The translations under genes and the position numbers were made by a program. The notes under the pieces were generated by a model. It did not search any database. It had not been told where the DNA came from and saw only the letters and a program-made list of their open reading frames with translations. 64,000 nucleotides of DNA, taken from Microbacterium indicum DSM 19969 (GTDB lineage Bacteria; Actinomycetota; Actinomycetes; Actinomycetales; Microbacteriaceae). Shown in pieces: positions 8,170 through 16,871 of this stretch. The first letter of the stretch is position 1, and each line of letters opens with the position of its first letter. The stretch covers positions 1-64,000 of the forward strand of contig NZ_AULR01000011.1 in the NCBI RefSeq assembly GCF_000422385.1, given 5' to 3'.

Positions 8170-8703
8170 TTGTCTCTCATCTCCGAAGCGCCCGTCGAGC
8201 TCGCCCACCAGCTGGAGCCCGTCGGCGCGGATCTCGACAGCGTCCGAGCCATGATGGGCCGCTACCCGTCGGGCGTCGCGGCCCTCTGCGCGAACGTCGA
8301 CGGCGAGCCCGTCGGCATGGTCGCCTCGTCCTTCACGGTCGGCGTCTCGTACGACCCGCCGCTCGTCATGTTCTCGGTCCAGAGATCGTCGTCGACGTGG
8401 CCCCGGCTCATCCGGTCGCCGCGCATCGGGATCAGCGTGCTCGGCGACGGCCAGGCCGACGCGTGCATGCGCCTCGCGTCGCGCAGCGGCGACCGCTTCG
8501 CCGGCCTCGACGTCGCCGAGTCGTTCGACGGATCGATCTTCCTCAACGGATCGCCCATGTGGTTCGACTGCTCGGTCGAGAGCACGACGCCCGCCGGCGA
8601 CCACGAGATCGTCCTGCTGCGCGTGCACGCGATGGCCGAGGCCGCCGACAGCTCCCCGCTCGTCTACCACGGCCGCCGGTTCCACTCGCTGTCGGCGCTC
8701 TGA
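8170..8703 (+). CDS. Flavin reductase domain protein (RutF/HpaC-like)
   Basis: 177 residues of the split-barrel FMN-binding flavin reductase family. It supplies FMNH2 or FADH2 to two-component monooxygenases. Visible family features are the N-terminal RAMMGRYPSGVAALCA, the VASSFTVGVSYDPPLVMFSVQRSSSTWPR segment that binds flavin, and a conserved C-terminal YHGRRFHSL. The chosen start is TTG at 8170, with AGGAG eight bases upstream; ATG at 8251 would remove the first helix. Two LLM monooxygenases needing reduced flavin lie immediately to the right, so this is probably their partner. It converges on the first of them across a strong hairpin. Confidence 0.88.
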   Translation: MSLISEAPVELAHQLEPVGADLDSVRAMMGRYPSGVAALCANVDGEPVGMVASSFTVGVSYDPPLVMFSVQRSSSTWPRLIRSPRIGISVLGDGQADACMRLASRSGDRFAGLDVAESFDGSIFLNGSPMWFDCSVESTTPAGDHEIVLLRVHAMAEAADSSPLVYHGRRFHSLSAL

Positions 8704-8710
8704 CGGGCGC

Positions 8711-8755
8711 GCGAAGCGGCCGCCGGCCCTCACGGGGCGCCGGCGGCCGCTTCGC
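8711..8755. terminator. Strong bidirectional terminator hairpin
   Basis: A perfect 17-bp stem: GCGAAGCGGCCGCCGGC (8711-8727) pairs with 8739-8755 around an 11-nt loop. It sits between the convergent flavin reductase and LLM monooxygenase genes. Confidence 0.8.
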
Positions 8756-8769
8756 GTCGGAGGATCGCG

Positions 8770-10134
8770 TCAGGCGCGGGCCGGCTCCGTCGCGCGCCGG
8801 TACGCGGCCCCGGGGTGGCTCGCGTCGAGGTGGGGGCCGGATCCGCCGAGACGCTCACGCAGCGTCGTCGGCTCGCCCGCCGGCGCGATGAGGCCGCGGC
8901 GGCGCATCTCGGGCATCACGAGGTCGAAGAAGCGGTCGAAGTCTCCCGCGTGATCCGGCTGCACGAGGAATCCGTCGGCGTCGGTCTCCTCGAGCACCTC
9001 CTGCGCGGCGTCGACGACCTGCTCGGGCGTCCCGACATAGGGCGCGCCCATGACGCTGTTCGCCTGGAACTCCTCGAGGATCTCCCGCACGGTCGGCGCG
9101 TTCGGCCCGAGGTACCGCTCGACGTTCGTGCGCCCCGTCTGGGTGAGGCCCGCGCTCGGGTCGAGGGGCTTGTCGGGATCCATCCGCGACAGGTCGAGGC
9201 CCGTGTAGAACGCGTACGACGCGGCGGCCTCCTCGAGCGTGCGCATCGAGCGCTGCCTCTCGCGGATCGCGCGCGCCTCGTCCTCGGTCTCGGCGACGTA
9301 GAAGGTGCCGGCGATGAGGCAGGAGATCGATCGCGGGTCGCGGCCGTTCTCCCCCGCCCTCCGCCGGATGTCGGCGATCTGCGCCTTCATCGCCGCCGGC
9401 TCGGCCGCGAGGAACACCCCCTCGGCGTACTTCGCGGCGAGCGCGCGGCCCGGCTCCGAGGCCCCGGCCTGGAAGAGCACGGGCGTCCGCTGCGGCCCGG
9501 GCGGCACCGAGAGCGCGCCGTGCGAACGGAAGAACGGACCCTCGTGCTCGATCTCGCGGACCCGGTCGGGATCCGCATAGACCCCCGGCTCCCGGTCGGC
9601 GACGACGGCGCCGTCGTCCCACGAACCCTCCCACAGTTTGAGGGTCAGGTCGACGTGGTCGTCGGCGATCGCGTACCGCTGGTCGTGTTCGGTGAGCTCG
9701 CGCCCGAACAGGCGGGCCGATGCGTTCTGACCCGCACCCGTGACGATGTTCCAGCCGACGCGGCCCTTCGTGAGGTTGTCGAGGGTCGCGAGCTTCCGCG
9801 CGACCATCGGCGGCAGCTCGACCTGCGTCGACAGGGTCGTGACGAGGCCCATCCGATCGGTCACGGCGGCGAGCGCCGGCAGCAGAGCCGAGACATCGGC
9901 CTTCGGGAACTGCACGCCCGCCCGGACGGCGGACGCGGGGATCCCGTCTCCGACCACCGGGTATCCGTAGTCGTCGGCGAGGAAGAAGAAGTCGGCGCCC
10001 TCCTCCTCGCCGCGGCGCGCCATCGTGAGCCAGTGGTCGAGATCGAGGAACGCGGTGGATGTGCTCTCCGGCATCCGCCACGACCCCATGAGCCCCATGC
10101 TCTGAAACAGACCGATCTTCCAGTGCTTCGCCAT
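8770..10134 (-). CDS. LLM-class flavin-dependent monooxygenase 1 (NtaA/SnaA/DszA type)
   Basis: 454 residues of the bacterial-luciferase-like monooxygenase superfamily, in the group with nitrilotriacetate monooxygenase A, DszA and RutA-like enzymes. Signatures: FFLADDYGYPVVGDG near residue 50, then TLDNLTKGRVGWNIVTGAGQNASARLFG (flavin-phosphate region), LKLWEGSWDDGAVVADREPG, and PPGPQRTPVLFQAGASEPGRALAAKYAEGVFLA. Such enzymes use reduced flavin from a partner reductase to oxygenate or open substrates. It has its own promoter with a perfect 18-bp palindrome at the predicted transcription start and a GGGAGGA ribosome-binding site. The substrate is unknown. Confidence 0.9.
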   Translation of the reverse strand: MAKHWKIGLFQSMGLMGSWRMPESTSTAFLDLDHWLTMARRGEEEGADFFFLADDYGYPVVGDGIPASAVRAGVQFPKADVSALLPALAAVTDRMGLVTTLSTQVELPPMVARKLATLDNLTKGRVGWNIVTGAGQNASARLFGRELTEHDQRYAIADDHVDLTLKLWEGSWDDGAVVADREPGVYADPDRVREIEHEGPFFRSHGALSVPPGPQRTPVLFQAGASEPGRALAAKYAEGVFLAAEPAAMKAQIADIRRRAGENGRDPRSISCLIAGTFYVAETEDEARAIRERQRSMRTLEEAAASYAFYTGLDLSRMDPDKPLDPSAGLTQTGRTNVERYLGPNAPTVREILEEFQANSVMGAPYVGTPEQVVDAAQEVLEETDADGFLVQPDHAGDFDRFFDLVMPEMRRRGLIAPAGEPTTLRERLGGSGPHLDASHPGAAYRRATEPARA

Positions 10135-10153
10135 CCGCGTTCCTCCCTCGAAA

Positions 10154-10171
10154 GTGAACTGATCAGTTCAC
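10154..10171. promoter_or_regulatory. Perfect 18-bp palindromic operator of the monooxygenase promoter
   Basis: GTGAACTGATCAGTTCAC is a perfect palindrome. On the minus strand it immediately follows a -10 element TAGCGT (10177-10172), so a bound repressor would block transcription start. A near copy lies at 16705-16722 in the same position of the transporter operon promoter. The TetR-family gene just downstream is the obvious candidate repressor. Confidence 0.8.
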
Positions 10172-10222
10172 ACGCTAGGAGCGCCGTGTTTCGGGGCCGT
10201 CACGGCCTCGAGAAGCCTGCGC

Positions 10223-10804
10223 TCAGAGGGCGGCGACCGCGCCGGCGACGCCCGCCGCGTAGGAACGACGCAGGATCTCCCTGTCGCCGCCCGAGATGAG
10301 CGCCATCTGCAGCCCGCGCCACAGCGCGACGATCGCCGTCGCCGCGATCCGGGCGCGCTCGGCGTCGTGCCCGTGCTGGCGGATCGCCGACGTCGCGAGG
10401 TCGACCCACTGCAGCCGCGATCGCCGCGTGAAGCTCTCCCACTCGTCGCCGTCGCGCATCGCGACGCCGAAGCTCTGGAAGTAGACCCGCAGATACGGGA
10501 TGTTCTCCTCGGACGAGAGGTCCTCCCACGCGCGGATCAGGAGGTCCTCGAGATCGCCCTCCTCGTGGAGGCGGTCGAACATCGTGCGGAGCCGCGGGTG
10601 GCGCTCGAACGCGCGAACCGATGCGTCGTCGAGCAGCTCCTGCTTCGAGCCGAAGTAGTAGAGCAGCATGCGGTTGTTGGAGCCGATCCCCCGCGCGATC
10701 CCGCTGAGGCTCAGCCCGATCACCCCGTCGCGCAGGATCAGGTCGGCCACGAGCTCCAGAAGACGTTCCTTCTCGGCACTCGTCGTGGGGCCCGCGTCGC
10801 TCAC
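10223..10804 (-). CDS. TetR-family transcriptional regulator of the catabolic cluster
   Basis: 193 residues from a GTG start. The N-terminal helix-turn-helix covers about residues 15-55 (LILRDGVIGLSLSGIARGIGSNNRMLLYYFGSKQELL), the typical TetR pattern ending in YYxF-K. The remaining all-helical ligand domain is unassigned. It lies 20 bp after the second monooxygenase and appears to be the last gene of the operon that begins at 16675. It probably binds the two palindromes GTGAAC/T-GATC-AGTTCA at 10154 and 16705 and thereby represses both its own operon and monooxygenase 1 until the substrate or a metabolite binds. Confidence 0.88.
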   Translation of the reverse strand: MSDAGPTTSAEKERLLELVADLILRDGVIGLSLSGIARGIGSNNRMLLYYFGSKQELLDDASVRAFERHPRLRTMFDRLHEEGDLEDLLIRAWEDLSSEENIPYLRVYFQSFGVAMRDGDEWESFTRRSRLQWVDLATSAIRQHGHDAERARIAATAIVALWRGLQMALISGGDREILRRSYAAGVAGAVAAL

Positions 10805-10824
10805 GGGCCCCACGATATCCGCAG

Positions 10825-12216
10825 TCAGACGGCGGCCCGCCTGAGCACGGGGTGCGCCGCGCCGAGGCGGTCGTTGCCCGCGCGCTCGGTCACGCGGGCC
10901 CGCAGCGTGTCCTTGCCCGCGGCGTCGCCGAGGCGACCGCGCTCGCGGAGGATCGGCATCACGAGCCGCCCGAACTCCTCGATGTCGGTCGGCTCGAAGT
11001 AGGGCTCGATGAGGAAGCCGTCGAGCCCCGTCGCCTCGGCGATGCGCTCGATCTCGTCGGCCACCTGCTCGGCCGAGCCCGTGACCCGGAACCCCCGGGT
11101 GCCGAGCCCGCGCAGCTGGTCGAGGATCTCGCGCACGGTCGGCGCGTCGTCGCCGAGGAAGCGCTCGATGTTGCTCGTCCCCATCTGCCCCACGACGCCC
11201 GTTCCGAGCACCTGGTGGAGGGTCTGATCCGGGTCGAGCGACAGCAGGTCGATCCCCGTGTTGCCGGCGTACAGCGCCGCGACGATCTCGTCGCTCTGCA
11301 TCGCGTCGAATTCGGCCTCGATCCGCCTCGCCTCCTCCTCCGTCTCGCCGACGAAGACCGTCATGCCGCTCATGAGCCGCAGCGCGGATCCGTCGCGCCC
11401 CGCGGCGTCCGCGCGCTCGCGGATGTCGGCGACGGCCGCGGCCGTGCGCTCGACGGTCGTCGCCTGCACGAACACGCACTCGGCCGTGCCCGCCGCGAAG
11501 GCGCGGCCCTTGGGCGACGTCCCCGCCTGGAACAGCACGGGCGTGCGCTGCGGCGAGGGCGGGGCGCCGTAGTACCCGCGCGAGCGGTAGTGCTCGCCGT
11601 CGAACACGATGCGGTGCACGCCGTCGGGGTCGGCGTACACGCCCGTCTCGCGGTCGGCGACGAGCGCGTCGTCGTCCCACGCCTCCTCCCACAGCCGGCT
11701 CGCGAGCCGCACGTACTCGGCCGCCATGTCGTAGCGCACGTCGTGCGGCACGAGGCTGTCGTGGCCGAACACCTCGGCGACGGCGTTCTGCGACGCCCCC
11801 GTCACGATGTTCCAGCCGATGCGTCCGCCCGTCAGGTGGTCGAGCGTCGAGAAGCGCCGCGCGAGCTGCGCGGGGTGATCGAGGCCCGTCGTCTGCGTCA
11901 CGACGAAGCCGAGCGTCGACGTGTGCTGCACGAGGATCGGGATCAGGTAGTCGGGGTCGAGCCCCGAGAAGTTGATGCCGCGCTCCACCGAGACGCGCGA
12001 GATGTCGTCGCCGATGATCGGGTACCCGTAGCCGCCCGCGAAGAAGAGGAAGTCGAAGCCCGACTCCTCGATCGACTTCGCGATGCGGATCCAGTGGTCG
12101 ACGTTCGCGAAGTCGACGCTCGCGGCGGGGGCATGCGGCCAGCTGAAGGTCCCGCCGACCTGGGGCGCCATCACCTCGAAGATCCCGAAGTGCAGCGTGC
12201 GGGCGTCGCCAGTCAT
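10825..12216 (-). CDS. LLM-class flavin-dependent monooxygenase 2 (NtaA/SnaA/DszA type)
   Basis: 463 residues, clearly paralogous to the monooxygenase at 8770-10134: GFDFLFFAGGYGYPIIGDD, STLDHLTGGRIGWNIVTGASQNAVAEVFG, SRLWEEAWDDDALVADRETGVYADPDGVH and PSPQRTPVLFQAGTSPKGRAFAAGTAE. The ATG at 12216 overlaps the upstream stop (ATGA); an upstream TTG at 12228 is in frame but has no support. Two related oxygenases in one regulon suggest two successive oxygenations or two related substrates. It is transcribed with the deaminase-like gene and the transporter. Confidence 0.9.
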   Translation of the reverse strand: MTGDARTLHFGIFEVMAPQVGGTFSWPHAPAASVDFANVDHWIRIAKSIEESGFDFLFFAGGYGYPIIGDDISRVSVERGINFSGLDPDYLIPILVQHTSTLGFVVTQTTGLDHPAQLARRFSTLDHLTGGRIGWNIVTGASQNAVAEVFGHDSLVPHDVRYDMAAEYVRLASRLWEEAWDDDALVADRETGVYADPDGVHRIVFDGEHYRSRGYYGAPPSPQRTPVLFQAGTSPKGRAFAAGTAECVFVQATTVERTAAAVADIRERADAAGRDGSALRLMSGMTVFVGETEEEARRIEAEFDAMQSDEIVAALYAGNTGIDLLSLDPDQTLHQVLGTGVVGQMGTSNIERFLGDDAPTVREILDQLRGLGTRGFRVTGSAEQVADEIERIAEATGLDGFLIEPYFEPTDIEEFGRLVMPILRERGRLGDAAGKDTLRARVTERAGNDRLGAAHPVLRRAAV

Positions 12217-13232
12217 GCCGCGAGCCAAGCGTCGATGCGCTCGCGCGCGACGGCCTTGACGGCCTCAGGAGCGAGGGTCGTCTCGATCGAGGTCCACGCG
12301 CACGCCGCGAGCTGCTCGTCGCTCAGGCCGAGGCCGGAACGGCAGATCTCGTATTCGTCGAGGAGGCCGGGGCCGAACAGGATCGGGTCGTCGGCGTTGA
12401 TCGAGCACCGGACACCCGCCTCGAGGAGATGCGGCAGCGGGTGGTCGGCGATCGTCGGAACCGAGTCGACGAGGATGACGTTCGACGACGGGCAGACGTC
12501 GAGCGAGACGCCGCGCTCCGCGAGCTCGGCGACGAGGGAGGGATCCTCGACGGAACGGATCCCGTGCAGGATGCGGTCGGCGCCGACAGACAGCGCCCCG
12601 CGCACCTCCTCGGGGCCGACGAGCTCGCCGGCATGCGGCGTGATCTGCAGGCCCGCGCGCTTCCCGATCGCGAAGGCCTCGGCGAAGCGCGCCGAGGAGT
12701 TGCCGCGCTCCTCCGCCGCGAGGCCGAGCGAGACGACCCCCCGCCCCGCGAACCGGGCGGCCAGCTCGGCGAGCTCGATCGCGACGTCGACGCCGGCCGT
12801 GCGGTCGATCGTCACCATGAACCCGAACGCGACGCCGGTCTTCACGGACGCCGCCTCGGAGTACGCGAGGAACGCCTCGAGGGCCGCGTCCTGCGATCCG
12901 AAGACGGTGTCGTAGAAGCGCGGGCTCACGTTGAGCTCCAGCCACGCGGCGCCGTCGGCCGCGTTGTCCTCGAAGATCTCGTGGATCAGGCGCTCGACCG
13001 CCTCGGGCGTGCGCAGGACCTCGAGGAGCGTGCGGTACGTCTCGCTGAACGCCGCGAAGCCCTCGAAGTCCTGCGTCTCGGGAACGGGGATCCCCTTCTC
13101 GGCCGCCAGCTCCGCGAGCGTGGCGGGGCGCATGCACGCCTCCATGTGGATGTGCAGGTGCCCCTTGGGCAGCTCGCGCAGCTCGCGGATGCCCTGCGCC
13201 GTCTGGACGCTGTGCGTCTCGGTGATCGTCAT
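12213..13232 (-). CDS. Adenosine-deaminase-family aminohydrolase
   Basis: 339 residues, the length of bacterial adenosine deaminases. The order of metal and catalytic motifs is conserved: LPKGHLHIHMEACMRP (HxH zinc ligands), ITPHAGE (His ligand with catalytic Glu), HGIRSV, LDVCPSSNV and SINADDPILF (Asp pair). The segment after HxH reads MEAC rather than the usual L(D/E)G, and the residue before DDP is Ala rather than Thr, so the substrate may not be adenosine. Its place between a pyrimidine-type transporter and oxygenases suggests deamination of an imported heterocycle or a breakdown product. Confidence 0.87.
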   Translation of the reverse strand: MTITETHSVQTAQGIRELRELPKGHLHIHMEACMRPATLAELAAEKGIPVPETQDFEGFAAFSETYRTLLEVLRTPEAVERLIHEIFEDNAADGAAWLELNVSPRFYDTVFGSQDAALEAFLAYSEAASVKTGVAFGFMVTIDRTAGVDVAIELAELAARFAGRGVVSLGLAAEERGNSSARFAEAFAIGKRAGLQITPHAGELVGPEEVRGALSVGADRILHGIRSVEDPSLVAELAERGVSLDVCPSSNVILVDSVPTIADHPLPHLLEAGVRCSINADDPILFGPGLLDEYEICRSGLGLSDEQLAACAWTSIETTLAPEAVKAVARERIDAWLAA

Positions 13233-13262
13233 CGTCGTGTCGTCTCCTCGCTCGCCGTCACG

Positions 13263-14324
13263 TCACTCGCCGAGGTCCGCGTACGCGGCCTCGAGGTAGC
13301 TCATGTCGACGTAGTCCTCGGGCGCCGGGAGGTCGGCGAAGCCCGCCGCGGCGAGCCCGTCGTACATCGCGCCGTCCATGATCTCGGTGTTCATCGTGAA
13401 CATCGGGTCGCCGTAGTCGCCCACGACGAGGTCCTGCTGCAGTTCGTTCTCGCGCGTCTGCTGCGCGAGGTCGAGGCCGAGGTCGGCCCCGTACTCGTCG
13501 ACGGCCAGGCCCGCGCCGACCGCCGGATCCTCGCCGTTCTCCTCCCAGCCCCGGATCGAGGCCGCGAGGAACCGCTCGATCAGGTCGCCGTTCTCCGACA
13601 CGAAGTCCGAGTCTCCGTACATGATGTTTCCGTAGAGCGGCAGCCCGAGGTCGGAGTACATCGTCACGACATAGTCGTCGCTCGACATCCCGTACTGCTC
13701 CTCGAGCATGATCGGCTGGTTCGTCGAGTAGGCCGTGTACGCCTTGCCCTGGCCGTCGACGAGCGGCGCGATGTCGAAGCCGACGGGGATGAAGTCGTAG
13801 TCGGGCTCGAGGCCCGCGAGGTGGAACATCGCGTCGTAGTTGATCTGCGTCCCCTCCTGCCCCAGGACGGTCGCGCCCACGAGGTCCTCCGCCGACTCCA
13901 CGGGATCCGAGGCGAGCGAGACGAGCGCTCCGGGGCTGTTCTGGAAGAGCGCGCCGATCGCCGTCCAGTCGTTGCCGTCGGCGAAGGTCCCGAGCCACTG
14001 CTGCAGGCTCGGCTCGATGCCGAGGTCGGCTTCGCCCGACGCGACGGTCTGGGCCGTCGTCGGGGCATTGGGGCCGCCGCCGATCCAGTCGATGTCGAGG
14101 CCCGCGTCCTCGTAGTAGCCCTCGTGGTCGGCGATCCAGAAGCCCGCCCACTCGGTGTTCGTGATCCAGCCGAGCGAGACGCGCAGCGTGTCGAGGTCGC
14201 CCGACGCGTCGGACGATTCGTCGGACGCTGTTCCCGAGCAGCCGGCGAGGGCGATGCCGACGGCTGCGGCAGCGGCGAGCGCGGCCGCGGCGCGCGAGCG
14301 GCGGAGGTGGGGAAGTCGACGCAT
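13263..14324 (-). CDS. ABC substrate-binding lipoprotein, NMT1/THI5-like
   Basis: 353 residues. The signal peptide ends in the lipobox LAGC (Cys29). The mature part begins LRVSLGWITNTEWAGFWIADHEGYYEDAGLDIDWIGGG and continues with VASGEADLGIEPSLQQWLG, the pattern of NMT1/THI5-like binding proteins that capture pyrimidines (for example thiamine precursors), riboflavin, or other small heterocycles and sulfonates. It has AGGAG ahead of its ATG and is followed upstream in the operon by two permeases and an ATPase. It is the specificity subunit of the uptake system; the ligand is inferred to be an N-heterocycle. Confidence 0.9.
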   Translation of the reverse strand: MRRLPHLRRSRAAAALAAAAAVGIALAGCSGTASDESSDASGDLDTLRVSLGWITNTEWAGFWIADHEGYYEDAGLDIDWIGGGPNAPTTAQTVASGEADLGIEPSLQQWLGTFADGNDWTAIGALFQNSPGALVSLASDPVESAEDLVGATVLGQEGTQINYDAMFHLAGLEPDYDFIPVGFDIAPLVDGQGKAYTAYSTNQPIMLEEQYGMSSDDYVVTMYSDLGLPLYGNIMYGDSDFVSENGDLIERFLAASIRGWEENGEDPAVGAGLAVDEYGADLGLDLAQQTRENELQQDLVVGDYGDPMFTMNTEIMDGAMYDGLAAAGFADLPAPEDYVDMSYLEAAYADLGE

Positions 14325-14352
14325 AGGGTGTGCTCCTTGGTTCGGTGAGGAG

Positions 14353-15108
14353 TCAGGCGACGCGCGCGACGACTCGGCGTTCGAGCCCGCGCGCGGCGGT
14401 GAAGACGAGGACGGAGACCACGGTCGCGACGAGGGCCGTACCCCAGGCACGCTCCTGGTCGGAGTAGCTCTGCGAGGTGGAGAACAGGGCGCCGAGGCCC
14501 TCCGTCCCCATGAGGTATTCGGCGAGCATCGCGCCGAGAACCGCGGCGGGGGCCGTGATGCGCACCGAGACCATGAGGTTCGGCAACGCGTGCATGACGC
14601 CGAGGCGGGCGAGGACCTGGATCCGCCCCGCGCCGAGCACGCGGAAGAGGTCGCGCCCGCTGTCGGGGATCGCCACGAGGCCCGACAGAGTGAAGACGAA
14701 GGCGGGGAAGAAGCAGATGAGGACCGTCGACGTCACGACGGCCGCGTCCCCGTACCCGACGACGCGGGCGATGATCGGGATCATCGCCGTCAGCGGCACC
14801 GACCGGATCACGAGCGCCGCCGGCGTGACGATGCCGGAGAGCGCCGCCGACGCCCACACGAGCACGGCGCAGGCGAAGCCGAGCATCGTGCCGCCGAGCA
14901 GGCCGACGAGCGAGACGCCCAGCGTGTACGCCGTGGAGGGCAGGTACGAGCCGAACGACGTGAGGACGTCGGCGAAGACGGCCCAGGGACGCGGCGCGAC
15001 CGTCGCGGTGTAGCCGTTGAGGACGACCCACAGATCCCACGCCGCGACGACGAGCACGACGGGCCAGAGGTGGACGACGAAGCGCGCCGCCGCGCGCAGC
15101 GCCGTCAC
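14353..15108 (-). CDS. ABC transporter permease (SsuC/ThiX type) 1
   Basis: 251 residues, about six membrane helices, with the permease EAA-type loop around VLGAGRIQVLARLGVMHALPNLMVSVRITAPAAVLGAMLAEY, typical of SsuC/TauC/ThiX permeases. The GTG start overlaps the previous stop by 4 bp. With the paralogous permease upstream it probably forms a heterodimeric channel. Confidence 0.9.
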   Translation of the reverse strand: MTALRAAARFVVHLWPVVLVVAAWDLWVVLNGYTATVAPRPWAVFADVLTSFGSYLPSTAYTLGVSLVGLLGGTMLGFACAVLVWASAALSGIVTPAALVIRSVPLTAMIPIIARVVGYGDAAVVTSTVLICFFPAFVFTLSGLVAIPDSGRDLFRVLGAGRIQVLARLGVMHALPNLMVSVRITAPAAVLGAMLAEYLMGTEGLGALFSTSQSYSDQERAWGTALVATVVSVLVFTAARGLERRVVARVA

Positions 15109-15863
15109 GCGAACCGCCTGACGGCCGCGCGCTGGAGCAGTGTGAACACGAGGTAGGTCGCGAGCGAGAGGATCGTCGCGGCGAGCGCCGCCGCCCAGAG
15201 CAGCTGCATCTGGTAGTTCTGCATCGCGCTCACGATCAGCAGGCCGAGCCCCATGGGCGCGCCGAACCACTCGCCGATCGTGGCGCCGAGGATCGCGGCA
15301 GGGGCGCTCAGGACGAGGCCGTCGAAGAAGGCGGGAACGGCGCGCGGCGCCTCGAGGCGGACGAGCCGCTGGATCCGGCTCGACCCCAGGACCGTGAAGA
15401 CGTCCTCGTGCGGTTCGCTGCGGTTCGCGAACGCCGAGGTCATCGTCACGAACATGAGGAAGCCGACGCTCAGCGCCGCGATCACGGCCGGGGTGTCCTC
15501 GCGCCCGACGGTCGTGATGAGGAGCGGCGCGAGCGCGATCGTGGGAACGGCGTGGAGGATCGCCGAGAAGCGGTCGAGCCCGGGTCGCAGCGCCGGGATC
15601 ACGAGCGCGAGGACGGCGCCGACGAGGGCGACTCCGGCCCCGATGACGAAGCCGCGCGCCGCGGAGGCGGTCGTCACGACGAGGTTCCGCCAGAGGAGGC
15701 TCGCCCCTGCGGGGGTCGCGACGTACTCGACGACGTCGGTCAGAGGGGGCCACGCGCGGCCCGCGAGCTGGAGCTGACCGATCAGCTGGGCGGCGACGAG
15801 GAGGAGGACGGCGCCCGCCACCACGTACGCGATCGCCGTCCCGCGGCGCGCGGGCGCGCTCAC
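15105..15863 (-). CDS. ABC transporter permease (SsuC/ThiX type) 2
   Basis: 252 residues, about six membrane helices. The cytoplasmic coupling loop VLGSSRIQRLVRLEAPRAVPAFFDGLVLSAPAAILGATIGEWFG matches that of the neighbouring permease. The GTG start overlaps the ATPase stop (GTGA). Two different permease subunits plus one ATPase and one NMT1-type binding protein make a complete importer. Confidence 0.9.
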   Translation of the reverse strand: MSAPARRGTAIAYVVAGAVLLLVAAQLIGQLQLAGRAWPPLTDVVEYVATPAGASLLWRNLVVTTASAARGFVIGAGVALVGAVLALVIPALRPGLDRFSAILHAVPTIALAPLLITTVGREDTPAVIAALSVGFLMFVTMTSAFANRSEPHEDVFTVLGSSRIQRLVRLEAPRAVPAFFDGLVLSAPAAILGATIGEWFGAPMGLGLLIVSAMQNYQMQLLWAAALAATILSLATYLVFTLLQRAAVRRFA

Positions 15864-16675
15864 TCGGCCTCCACGAGCAGCGCCGTGAGCTCGTCGACGA
15901 GGTCGTGGAACTCGGGGCTGCGCGTCACGTCGGCGCCGCGAGGGCGCGGGAAGTCGACGTCGCGGATCGTGCGGACCTGGCCCGGGCGGCCGGTCATGAC
16001 GACGACGCGGTCGGCGAGGATCAGCGCCTCGTCGACGTCGTGCGTCACGAGGACGGTCGTGATCCGCTCCTCGGCCCAGATGCGGGCGAGCTCGGCGTTC
16101 ATCCGGCGCCTCGTCACGGCGTCGAGCGCGCCGAAGGGCTCGTCGAGCAGGAGGAGGTCCGGGCTGAGCGCGAGCGCCCGTGCGATCGACGCGCGCTGCC
16201 GCATGCCGCCCGAGAGCTGCTTCGGGCGCGCCTTCTCGAAGCCCGAGAGCCCGACGAGGTCGATGAGCCCGTCGACGCGCTCGGCGTCGAGCGGCCGCCC
16301 CGCGACCTTGAAGGGGAGCGCGATGTTGCCGCGCACGGATGCCCACGGCAGGAGCGCGTGCTCCTGGAAGGCGACGCCGAGGCGGTGCTGCTTCGCGAGC
16401 CGGTGGGGGTCGTCGCCGAAGATCTCGACGGATCCGCTGCTCGGGGTCTCGAGGCCGGCCATCATGCGGAGCACCGTGGACTTCCCGCACCCCGAGGGGC
16501 CGATGATCGCGACGAACTCGCCCTCCGCGACCTCGAGGTCGACGGTGCCGAGGGCCCGCAGGTCCTTGCCGCGCCCGAGCGGGAACACCTTGTCGATGCC
16601 GTCGATCCGCACCGCGGCCTGCGCCCGCGGGTCGGCGACGTCGACGGGCTTCGTGAGGGGTGGTGCCGAGGTCAT
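15860..16675 (-). CDS. ABC transporter ATP-binding protein (SsuB/TauB/ThiZ type)
   Basis: 271 residues. Walker A GPSGCGKST, Q-loop AFQEHALLPW, signature LSGGMRQR, Walker B LLLLDEPFGALD and switch His in VTHDVDEAL are all present, so it should be active. It is the first gene of the leftward operon ATPase-permease-permease-binding protein-deaminase-monooxygenase-TetR. The promoter carries an operator-like palindrome and a TACCGT -10 element (16729-16724). Confidence 0.92.
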   Translation of the reverse strand: MTSAPPLTKPVDVADPRAQAAVRIDGIDKVFPLGRGKDLRALGTVDLEVAEGEFVAIIGPSGCGKSTVLRMMAGLETPSSGSVEIFGDDPHRLAKQHRLGVAFQEHALLPWASVRGNIALPFKVAGRPLDAERVDGLIDLVGLSGFEKARPKQLSGGMRQRASIARALALSPDLLLLDEPFGALDAVTRRRMNAELARIWAEERITTVLVTHDVDEALILADRVVVMTGRPGQVRTIRDVDFPRPRGADVTRSPEFHDLVDELTALLVEAE

Positions 16676-16704
16676 AACGCGCTCCGTCCGGGAGAAACCG
16701 CCGA

Positions 16705-16722
16705 GTGAATCGATCAGTTCAA
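16705..16722. promoter_or_regulatory. Operator-like palindrome of the transporter operon promoter
   Basis: GTGAATCGATCAGTTCAA matches the perfect palindrome at 10154-10171 in 15 of 18 positions and sits at the same place, next to the -10 element, on the minus strand. Conservation continues outward on both promoters through a GAAACA block. This ties the two leftward transcription units to one repressor. Confidence 0.75.
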
Positions 16723-16859
16723 CACGGTAGGGAGCACCTGTTTCGTCCCCGTGTCGCCGCCGTGCGGGGTGCGTTACGTCGCCGGGGCCCGGGATCGGGG
16801 AGCACGTAAAAGGGTTGTTTCCGGCCGCCGTGTCGCGTGCGGGGCGCGGGCCGGATCCG

Positions 16860-16865
16860 CACACT
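16860..16865 (+). promoter_or_regulatory. -10 element of a leaderless promoter for the aminohydrolase gene
   Basis: CACACT lies six bases before the GTG at 16872, so the message would begin at or next to the start codon. The same CACACT-GG block precedes the GTG at 18327. A GCGTTACG motif lies upstream at 16771-16778. Confidence 0.45.
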
Positions 16866-16871
16866 GGACCC

